Assembly (NCBI GenBank): GCA_002479455.1
Contig: DLNB01000010.1
Coordinates: 6,064 to 70,063, forward strand
Direction of reading: 5' to 3'
Source: Acetothermia bacterium UBA7521
GTDB taxonomy: Bacteria; Bipolaricaulota; Bipolaricaulia; Bipolaricaulales; Bipolaricaulaceae
Length of the DNA stretch: 64,000 nucleotides
The position numbers and the translations under genes are program-made. Positions 57,574 through 64,000 of the stretch are shown here, piece after piece (within the stretch, counting starts at the first letter, position 1; each line of letters starts with the position of its first letter). A model generated the notes under the pieces. The model was not told where the DNA came from, searched no databases, and saw only the letters and a list, made by a program, of their open reading frames with translations.

Positions 57574-60261
57574 ATGGAGCACCGGGCACAGGTCGCGTGG
57601 CACGCTTTGGAGGAGGCTGATCTCTTCAAAGAGGCTTCCTCTGGGGAGATGGGGCTGCAATCGGCTCAGATTCTTCGTCGGCTGGAAATCCACGGCCGCA
57701 ACGCCTTGGAGGGGGAGGCCAAGTCCACTCCGTGGGCGGTGGTGGCCGCTCAACTCCATCATCCCCTCATCTACCTCTTGCTGGGGGCAGCGGCCCTGGC
57801 CGCGGCGGTGGGGAAGCTCGTGGACGCGGGGGTGATCGGCGGGGTGGTGGTCCTCAACACCCTGATTGGCGCCCTCCAGGAGTGGCGTGCCGACCGGGCC
57901 CTGGAGGCGTTGGGGCGCATGGTCGCCCCCCACGCTCGGGTCCTCCGGGACGGCCGGGTCCGGGAGATCGCAGCCGACGAGGTGGTCCCCGGCGACATTC
58001 TCATCCTGGAGACCGGGGATCGGGTGGCCGCCGACGCCCGGGTGCTTGAGAGCGTTGACCTCGCCGTGGACGAATCTGCCCTCACCGGGGAGAGCGAGCC
58101 TGTGTCCAAGTCCCCCGGCGTCCTCCCTGCGGAGACGCCCCTTGCCGACCGGATGAACATGGTCTGGTCCTCCACCGCCGTCACCGCCGGGCGCGGACGG
58201 GCGGTGGTGGTGGCTACGGGGATGCGCACCGTGCTCGGGGAGATCGCGGGCGAGGTCCGCGAGGCGGGCACGGAGACGACCCCGCTTCAGCGTCGGTTGG
58301 CGCGGTTGGGGACGGTCATCGGTTTGGCCGGCATCGGGCTGGCCGTTCTCGTGTTCCTGTTGGGCCTCCTCCGGGGCTACGCCGTCCTGGAGATGGCGCT
58401 GTTTTCCGTGGCCGTGGCCGTTTCTGCTATTCCCGAGGGACTTCCCGCGGTGGTGAGCGTGACCCTTGCCCTCGGAGTCCAGCGCATGGCCCGCCGCAAC
58501 GCCATCGTCCGCAGGCTACCCGCCGTGGAGACCTTGGGCTCGGTGACCGTGATCTGCTCCGACAAGACAGGGACTCTCACCCGGAACGAGATGACGGTCA
58601 CGACGCTGTGGACCCGTGGTCACCTCTACCACGTGACCGGGTCCGGTTTCTCCCCGGAGGGAGAGGTGCGGCGGGAGGGCGGAGAGGAGGAGCTATGCCC
58701 CGAGGCCGAGCTTCTCCTCGGTATTGGCGCCCTGTGTAACAACGCCCGCTTGGTCGAGGAGGAAGGCGCGTGGCACGTTCGAGGATCCCCCACCGAAGGT
58801 TCGCTTCTCGTGGTCGCCCGCAAGGGCGGGATCGGCCTTGAGAACTTGGCGCGGGATCGACCCCGCTTGGCCGAGGTCCCGTTCTCCAGCGATCGGAAGT
58901 ACATGGCCACCCTCCATCGCGTCCGTGAGGGGGAAGAGACGGAGGCCCTGGTGAAGGGAGCGCCGGACCGGATTCTCTCCTTCTGCACACACATCCTGGA
59001 GAGTGGCGGGGTGCGGGAGCTCACCGCCGAGGACCGGGCGGAGGTGGGGCGGGCGATCTCGGCATTCGCCGACCGGGCCTTGCGCGTGGTGGCTGGGGCG
59101 GTGCGCCGATTCAAGAATGGGCGCTGGGAGGTCTCTCCCGAAGACGTCGAGGGAGGGCTCACCCTCGTGGGCCTGTGGGGGATGGTGGACCCGCCGCGGA
59201 CGGAGGCGGTCGAGGCCGTGGCCGCCGCCCAGGGAGCGGGGGTTCAGGTGGTGATGATCACCGGCGATCACAAGGGCACCGCCGCGGCCATCGCTCAGGA
59301 GCTCGGGATTCCCGCCGACGAGGCGATCACCGGCGCCGAGCTTGACGACATGAGCGATGAAGAGCTCGCCCAACGGGTGAAGGAGGCCCACGTGTTCGCC
59401 CGGGTGACTCCTGCCCATAAGCTCCGCATCCTCCGCGCCCTTCAGTCCGGCGGACAGCTCGTGGCCATGACTGGGGACGGGGTGAACGACGCTCCCGCCC
59501 TAAAGGGGGCGGACATCGGGGTGGCGATGGGGATTGCCGGGACCGAGGTGGCCAAGGAGGCGTCGGACATGATCCTCACCGACGACGACTTTGCGACCAT
59601 CGTCCACGCCGTGGAGGAGGGACGCACGATCTTCGCCAACCTGCGGCGGGTGGTGTTCTTCCTCCTCACCACCAACCTCGGGGAGATCCTCACCCTCGCC
59701 GCGGCCCTCGCCCTCGGGCTCCCCCTTCCGCTCACGGCGATCATGATCCTGTGGGTGAACCTGGTCACCGACGGCGCGTGCACGATCCCGCTCGGGATCG
59801 AGCCTCGGCACCGCGACGTCTTGCGAGCCCCGCCGCGGCCGCCGAAGGAAGGCGTGCTCACGGACCGGGTGGTGCGGCGAATTGCCCTGCTCGCTCCGGT
59901 GATGGCCGCGGGGACGCTGGGTCTGTTCGCCCTTACCCTCCAGTGGGGGGACACCGCCCGGGCGATGACCGTGGCGTTTACGGTTCTCGCTGCGTTCCAG
60001 TGGTTCCAGGCTTTGAATGCCCGCACGAGCCGTGGGTCGGTGTTGCGGGTCGGCCTGTTCTCCAATCGGTGGCTGTGGGTGGGAATCGGTACCGCGGTGG
60101 TCCTCCAGCTCCTCGTGATTTACACGCCGCTGGGATGGACGCTGTTTGGGACCGTCCCCTTGGGCGGCCGAGAGTGGCTGCTCATTCTACCTGTAGCCGC
60201 CTCGATCCTTCTCCTCGACGAGGTCCTCAAGGTGCTGGGCGTCCACGGGAAGCAGGGGTAG
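57574..60261 (+). CDS. P-type cation ATPase, calcium-type (P2A-like)
   Basis: 895 aa. Actuator motif [14 protein letters not shown], phosphorylation site [13 protein letters not shown], nucleotide-domain [10 protein letters not shown], and hinge [15 protein letters not shown]. Membrane residues that coordinate Ca2+ in SERCA are kept: Glu in [11 protein letters not shown] (helix 4), Asn/Glu in TTNLGEI (helix 5) and Asn/Thr/Asp in NLVTDG (helix 6). It probably exports Ca2+ or a similar cation. The 27-base gap from trmI suggests cotranscription. Start ATG 57574. Confidence 0.92.
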   Translation: MEHRAQVAWHALEEADLFKEASSGEMGLQSAQILRRLEIHGRNALEGEAKSTPWAVVAAQLHHPLIYLLLGAAALAAAVGKLVDAGVIGGVVVLNTLIGALQEWRADRALEALGRMVAPHARVLRDGRVREIAADEVVPGDILILETGDRVAADARVLESVDLAVDESALTGESEPVSKSPGVLPAETPLADRMNMVWSSTAVTAGRGRAVVVATGMRTVLGEIAGEVREAGTETTPLQRRLARLGTVIGLAGIGLAVLVFLLGLLRGYAVLEMALFSVAVAVSAIPEGLPAVVSVTLALGVQRMARRNAIVRRLPAVETLGSVTVICSDKTGTLTRNEMTVTTLWTRGHLYHVTGSGFSPEGEVRREGGEEELCPEAELLLGIGALCNNARLVEEEGAWHVRGSPTEGSLLVVARKGGIGLENLARDRPRLAEVPFSSDRKYMATLHRVREGEETEALVKGAPDRILSFCTHILESGGVRELTAEDRAEVGRAISAFADRALRVVAGAVRRFKNGRWEVSPEDVEGGLTLVGLWGMVDPPRTEAVEAVAAAQGAGVQVVMITGDHKGTAAAIAQELGIPADEAITGAELDDMSDEELAQRVKEAHVFARVTPAHKLRILRALQSGGQLVAMTGDGVNDAPALKGADIGVAMGIAGTEVAKEASDMILTDDDFATIVHAVEEGRTIFANLRRVVFFLLTTNLGEILTLAAALALGLPLPLTAIMILWVNLVTDGACTIPLGIEPRHRDVLRAPPRPPKEGVLTDRVVRRIALLAPVMAAGTLGLFALTLQWGDTARAMTVAFTVLAAFQWFQALNARTSRGSVLRVGLFSNRWLWVGIGTAVVLQLLVIYTPLGWTLFGTVPLGGREWLLILPVAASILLLDEVLKVLGVHGKQG

Positions 60262-60287
60262 AGGTTCACGGGTACGATGGAGGCGCC

Positions 60288-60989
60288 ATGGTGAAGGAGA
60301 GAGACGACCACCGGTCGTACGTGGTAGACGCGATGGCAGAGAACGCGTGGCGGATGTTCCGCATCCTCGGCGAATTCGCCGAGGGGTTCGAGACCCTGCG
60401 GGACGTCGGCAGGGCGGTCACCGTGTTCGGCTCAGCGCGGGATGTCCTCGATCCTTGCACCTACGCTCAGGCCGAGGCCTTGGGGAGGGCGCTCGCTCAG
60501 GCGGGGTACATCGTGCTCACCGGTGGTGGACCGGGGGTGATGCGGGCCGCGAACAAGGGGGCGTTCGAGGCCGGCGGTCGGAGCATCGGCCTCAACATCG
60601 AACTCCCCCACGAGCAAGAACCGAATCCCTATCAGACCGACTCGCTCAGCTTCCGGTACTTCTTCGTGCGCAAGGTGATGCTCGTCAAGTACGCCCAGGC
60701 GTTCGTCGTCTTCCCCGGTGGCTACGGGACCCTCGACGAGCTGTTCGAGTCTCTGACCCTCATTCAGACCCTGAAGATTCACCCGTTCCCGGTGTTCCTC
60801 GTGGGGAGCGCGTTCTGGAGTGGGCTCGTGGACTGGATCCGGGACACGCTCGCTGCCCAGGGAACGATCAGCCCCGAGGATCTGGACCTGTTCCGGGTGG
60901 TGGACGAGGTGGACGGGATCCCCGCCATGGTGGACGCCTACCACCGCCGCCCCGACCACGCAGGATTTCACCTCCCCACCGGTGGGTAG
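60288..60989 (+). CDS. LOG-family nucleotide phosphoribohydrolase
   Basis: 233 aa, Rossmann-like fold. GGGPGVMRAANKGAFEAGG and PGGYGTLDELFESL (PGGxGTxxE) are the two active-site motifs of the LOG/TIGR00730 family, which cleaves nucleoside 5'-monophosphates to base and ribose phosphate. The longer N-terminus (about 45 residues before TVFGSARD) fits the type II subgroup. GGAGG lies 4 bases before ATG 60288, and a TACGAT hexamer at 60273-60278 may provide its own promoter. Confidence 0.9.
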   Translation: MVKERDDHRSYVVDAMAENAWRMFRILGEFAEGFETLRDVGRAVTVFGSARDVLDPCTYAQAEALGRALAQAGYIVLTGGGPGVMRAANKGAFEAGGRSIGLNIELPHEQEPNPYQTDSLSFRYFFVRKVMLVKYAQAFVVFPGGYGTLDELFESLTLIQTLKIHPFPVFLVGSAFWSGLVDWIRDTLAAQGTISPEDLDLFRVVDEVDGIPAMVDAYHRRPDHAGFHLPTGG

Positions 60990-61058
60990 AGGGCGCGCGT
61001 TTCGCCGCCCGCGGGGCGACGCCTTACAATCGGGAGCCCGAAGGGCAAAGGGGGAACC

Positions 61059-61301
61059 GTGCGGTATCTCTACGCGATGCTCGTTATCCTGCTGACGGCG
61101 GCTGTGCTCGTGTTCATCGGCCAGAACATCGGGTCGGTGACCGTGTCGTTCGTGACGATGCGGTTCACGCTCCCGCTTTCGGTCCTGGTGGTCCTCGTGT
61201 ACGTGCTCGGGACGTTCACGGGCGGATCGCTATCGGGGCTCTTCCGGAGCCTGTTCCGCCAGGCAACGCAACCCACGGAACCTGAACCACCTGCCAGTTA
61301 G
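61059..61301 (+). CDS. LapA/DUF1049-like small membrane protein
   Basis: 80 aa from GTG 61059 (AAAGGGGG upstream) with two membrane helices (LYAMLVILLTAAVLVFIGQN; PLSVLVVLVYVLGTFTGGSL). The QNIGSVTVSFVTMRFTLPLSVL link is the LapA-domain pattern (QN-x-VTVSF...PLS). The family is linked to lipopolysaccharide assembly in proteobacteria; the role here is unknown. A TACAAT hexamer lies about 30 bases upstream. Confidence 0.8.
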   Translation: MRYLYAMLVILLTAAVLVFIGQNIGSVTVSFVTMRFTLPLSVLVVLVYVLGTFTGGSLSGLFRSLFRQATQPTEPEPPAS

Positions 61302-61362
61302 GCCGTTGGGGTATCGGACGGACGACCGCCTTGGCGGGAACAGGATGAGGGGGCACAGTCAA

Positions 61363-62739
61363 ATGGACGTCCCGAGCGTGTTCACCCTCCTCAAGGTGGG
61401 GTTCGGCCCCAGCTCGTCCCACACGATGGGCCCTTACCACGCCGCCCGCGACTTCCGGAACTTGGTGGCCAAGGCAGGGTCTGCGGGCGGTCGGCTACGG
61501 GTGGTGCTCTTGGGCAGCCTCGCCCGCACCGGCCGGGGGCACCTCAGCGACGCCGCGGTGGCCGCCGGGCTTACGGGCCACGATCCCGACCGAGATGCGA
61601 CAAAGCCCCTCCCCGACGTGCTGGCCGCGGTGCGGGCGGCCGGGGTCGTGCGGATCGCGGGCGGCTGGTTCGTGTTTCGCCCGGATGAGGACATCGTGTT
61701 CGACGCCTCCGACCACCAGCTTCTCCACCCGAACACCCTGCGGTTCGAACTCCTCAGTGGCGAGGGGCGTGTCGTGCTCGCGGAGGAGTACCGGTCCCTC
61801 GGCGGCGGGGCCGTGGCTGGGGGGACGTTCGGCGCGGAATCGGCTGGGAAGGGCCGGTTGACGATGACAGAGGTCCTGGCCTCGTGCTGGGAGCGGGGAA
61901 CCGACCTCGTTGGGTTCGTTCGTGAGAACGAGCGGCGGCTGGGGCGCACCGACGCGGAGACCGAGACACAGCTTTCGCATCTGTGGGCAGCGATGCGGGA
62001 TTCCATCGCCCGCGGGCTTTCCACCCCGGGCGTCCTCCCCGGCCCGCTACGGCTCGCCCGCCGCGCTCCTGGGCTATACGAGGCGCTGCAGGAGCGAGAA
62101 GAGGCGAAGAAGCCGCTGACGCAGGAGATGGACCTCGCCTCCGCGTACGCGATTGCGGTCGCCGAGGAGAACGCGGCGGGAATGCAGGTCGTCACCGCCC
62201 CCACCTGCGGGGCCGCCGGGGTAGTGCCGGCCGTGCTGCGGACCTTCCAGGAAGTGCTCGGGCTGCGCGATGAGCGCATCCACGATGCTCTCCTCGTGGC
62301 GGGGTTGATCGGCCTCGCCGTCGCGACGAACGCCTCGATCGCCGGGGCCGAGGTTGGCTGCCAGGGCGAGGTGGGGACGGCAAGCGCGATGGCCGCCGCC
62401 GCAGCGTGTTACCTTCTGGGCGGGGATGTCGAGGCTCAGGTGGATCGGGCGGCGGAGACCGCGCTCGAGCACTACCTCGGCCTCACCTGCGACCCCGTGT
62501 ACGGCCTGGTCCAGATCCCGTGCATCGAGCGCAACGCGGCGGCGGCGGTGGCCGCGTTGCACGCGGCGAGCCTAGCCGTCCTGTGCCGTGGAGAGGACCG
62601 GATCTCGTTCGACACCGCGGTGGCCGCCCTGCGTGAGATCGGGCGGGACATGAGCCCGAAGTACAAGGAGACCGCCCGGGGCGGCTTGGCGCGCCTGTTG
62701 GGGACGGACCTTCAAACGGATAGCAGCGGGGAACACTGA
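61363..62739 (+). CDS. sdaA: L-serine ammonia-lyase, iron-sulfur dependent (single chain)
   Basis: 458 aa from ATG 61363 (GAGGGGG upstream; ATG 61345 is an alternative). Converts L-serine to pyruvate and ammonia with a [4Fe-4S] cluster. The beta domain begins VFTLLKVGFGPSSSHTMGP; the catalytic domain has TAPTCGAAGVVPAVL, GCQGEVGTASAMAAAA and CDPVYGLVQIPCIERNA, which supply the conserved cluster cysteines. Length and order match the bacterial single-chain enzyme. Oxygen sensitivity of the cluster fits an anaerobe. Confidence 0.93.
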   Translation: MDVPSVFTLLKVGFGPSSSHTMGPYHAARDFRNLVAKAGSAGGRLRVVLLGSLARTGRGHLSDAAVAAGLTGHDPDRDATKPLPDVLAAVRAAGVVRIAGGWFVFRPDEDIVFDASDHQLLHPNTLRFELLSGEGRVVLAEEYRSLGGGAVAGGTFGAESAGKGRLTMTEVLASCWERGTDLVGFVRENERRLGRTDAETETQLSHLWAAMRDSIARGLSTPGVLPGPLRLARRAPGLYEALQEREEAKKPLTQEMDLASAYAIAVAEENAAGMQVVTAPTCGAAGVVPAVLRTFQEVLGLRDERIHDALLVAGLIGLAVATNASIAGAEVGCQGEVGTASAMAAAAACYLLGGDVEAQVDRAAETALEHYLGLTCDPVYGLVQIPCIERNAAAAVAALHAASLAVLCRGEDRISFDTAVAALREIGRDMSPKYKETARGGLARLLGTDLQTDSSGEH

Positions 62740-62870
62740 GTCGCTCCAGGCGCCAACGAGAATGCGTCCTCTCCTTTGTCCGTTGCTGGCCAGAGCGCTA
62801 CCATTCTTCTCGTCAGATCATGGGTGAATGGAGAACACCGGTCACGGAGTGCAGCAGACCGGCTGTCATC
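62740..62870. other. Spacer between sdaA and the insertion-sequence remnant
   Basis: About 130 bases with no gene or hairpin of note. It separates the host gene from the insertion-sequence remnant that begins near 62871. Confidence 0.4.
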
Positions 62871-63149
62871 TGTCAAGTGACACCATCTCTTACGACCTTG
62901 GGGAACGCGTAGTTTTACGACCCTCCCCCTGGCCGTGACCAGGGTCGGCCGCGGCGCTTGCTCTCCCACGCTCGGGCACTCCATCCGAGCGGGGAGTCCG
63001 TGAGTTCTCATCTCTCCGTCCGTCTTCCACCTCCTCACTTCAGCCTTCCTTCGAGGTCCCGCAGTCGGTACGACCGGCCCTTGATGTTGAGCACGTGGCA
63101 GCGGTGGAGGAGACGGTCGAGAAGAGCCGTGGCCATCACCTCGTCCCCG
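62871..63149 (-). mobile_element. 3' remnant of an IS21-family element (istB end and terminus)
   Basis: The minus-strand frame ending at 63035 encodes the C-terminal end of the IstB helper ATPase (EVMATALLDRLLHRCHVLNI, then GRSYRLRDLE). Beyond it lies an IS21-like terminus: TGTCAAGTGACA at 62871-62882, and TTACGACC occurs twice (62890-62897 and 62915-62922), as expected of the repeated transposase-binding sites at IS21 ends. The 5' part of the element is missing, replaced by IS256 sequence. Confidence 0.7.
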
Positions 63150-63881
63150 GCCAGGATCTCCGACAACGCCTGCCTGAGCCCGACATGCGCATCGGAGATC
63201 ACGAGCCTCACCCCGAAGAGCCCCCGGCTGGCGAGTCCCCGCAGGAACGACACCCAGAACCCGTAGCTCTCCGCAGGGCCCACGTCGAACCCCAGGACCT
63301 CCCGCTCTCCGGTCCGGGTCACCCCCACGGCGACCACCGCCGCCATGTTCACCACCCGGCCCCCTTCCCGAACCTTGACCACCGTCGCATCGAGCCACAC
63401 GTACGGGTACTCCCCGGTCAAGGGACGGTTCCGGAACGCCTCCATCCGCTCGTCGAGGGCTGTACAGACCCTGGACACCTCGCTCCGGGAGATCCCCTCG
63501 ATCCCGAGGGCCCGGACGAGGTCGTCCACCTTCCGCGTGCTCACCCCGTGGACGTACGCCTCCTGGACCACCGAGAGAAGGGCCTTCTCTGTCCTCCGCC
63601 GGGGCTCAAGCAACGCCGGGAAGTAGCTCCCTTGCCGAACCTTGGGGATCCGGAGCGTCACCGTGCCTACCCGGGTGTCCCACCGCCTTCCGCGGTACCC
63701 GTTGCGGTACGTTCGCCGGCTCTTCGTTCGCTCGTACCGCTCGGCCCCGGTCTTCTCCTTCACCTCCGCCTCCACGGAGCTCCTGGACGAGGAGCACCAG
63801 GCCCTCCTTCAGGGCGTCCACCTCCGTGTCGTCCCGGTACTTGCGCAGAAGATCCCTAAGTGCGATCCTCACATCGGCCAT
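63035..63881 (-). pseudogene. IS256-type transposase, frameshifted and fused to istB 3' end
   Basis: ATG 63881 (GGAGG upstream) starts MADVRIALRDLLRKYRDD, the IS256-type N-terminus, but one extra base near 63775 (around the GAGCTCC-GTGGAG junction) shifts the frame. The downstream frame runs from GTG 63775: VEAEVKEKTGAERYERTKSR, YPYVWLDATVVKVREG (first catalytic Asp) and VRLVISDAHVGL (second Asp). At about 63149, just after the second Asp, the frame passes into IstB sequence, so the catalytic Glu and last third of the transposase are lost. It cannot encode an active transposase. Confidence 0.8.
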
Positions 63882-64000
63882 CGGTTGGGTTCCTCCTTCC
63901 AAACTGAGATAGCTCCAAAGGAACCCTCCGGTGGCCTTCTCGTCAAGGCCGCCGTGCCCACCTGCACGGCACACCGCCTTCACCCCACCGGATCTACACC
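63882..64000. mobile_element. Probable 5' flank of the IS256-type remnant
   Basis: The last 119 bases lie upstream of the transposase start and probably include the element's left end. The window stops before a terminal repeat can be defined. No other gene seen. Confidence 0.35.

Noticed and set aside
63035..63775. An intact IS256 transposase gene
   Set aside because: The N-terminus is in another frame and the C-terminus is IstB sequence, so the gene is broken.
1..64000. CRISPR arrays, rRNA and tRNA genes
   Set aside because: I saw no regularly spaced direct repeats and no T-loop/anticodon pattern that folds; a covariance search would be needed to be certain about tRNAs.

Overview
This is a GC-rich, gene-dense bacterial chromosome segment with short intergenic gaps, many ATGA/GTGA overlaps and AGGAGG-type ribosome binding sites. 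A LolA-like protein beside LolD-like and FtsX/MacB-like ABC proteins suggests a two-membrane envelope. ATP-type PEP carboxykinase, TldD/TldE, a [4Fe-4S] serine dehydratase and DUF362-ferredoxin suggest an anaerobic, perhaps thermophilic, organism. The overall flavour recalls deep-branching lineages such as Bipolaricaulota/Acetothermia (OP1). That placement is inference only: no rRNA or tRNA gene was recognised.

Layout. 1-5.4 kb: tldE (cut by the window edge) and tldD, two secreted proteins, a nitroreductase and a small membrane protein. 5.4-9.3 kb: pckA with an MscS channel, and gpsA. 9.3-13.8 kb: a heat-shock unit (hsp20, clpC-like) behind a CIRCE-like operator, then a TolB-like propeller. 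13.9-18.8 kb: flavin-binding protein, hemolysin III, DUF362-ferredoxin, and a cyclase/TolB/TPR sensor. 18.9-22.1 kb: an ABC-2 exporter. 22.2-26.2 kb: a propeller protein, an ECF sigma/anti-sigma operon and a NYN nuclease. 26.2-30.1 kb: a LolCDE/MacB-like export operon with a LolA-like protein. 30.2-32.6 kb: TatD and an 11-repeat WD40 protein. 32.7-36.6 kb: a cation/proton antiporter behind a fluoride riboswitch, followed by a protein with four repeated Cys/His pairs and an unknown gene.

39.2-47.6 kb holds the most remarkable unit, an eight-kilobase operon on the minus strand. It contains a FadR-type GntR regulator, a TIM-barrel isomerase, a three-part ABC importer of the AfuABC/FbpABC/PhnSTUV type, a homologue of the archaeal cyclic 2,3-diphosphoglycerate synthetase, and a phosphoglycerate mutase (GpmI family). 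The mutase is circularly permuted: its halves are in swapped order and all catalytic residues I could check are kept. I infer uptake and/or metabolism of a phosphorylated three-carbon acid (phosphoglycerate, 2,3-bisphosphoglycerate or its cyclic form).

47.8-54.2 kb: flavodoxin, a dCTP deaminase-family protein lacking its catalytic Glu and translationally coupled to a Type ISP restriction-modification enzyme, then two secreted proteins, one with a chagasin-like domain. 54.4-62.7 kb: a glycosyltransferase, ZIP transporter, TrmI methyltransferase, Ca2+-type P-ATPase, LOG-family hydrolase, LapA-like protein and serine dehydratase. 62.8 kb to the end: a decayed composite insertion-sequence remnant in which a frameshifted IS256-type transposase runs into the 3' end of an IS21-type istB.

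Several genes (gpsA, the GntR regulator, trmI, the flavin-binding protein) have a -10 hexamer only 6-17 bases before the start codon and no Shine-Dalgarno sequence, so leaderless or near-leaderless transcripts are likely.
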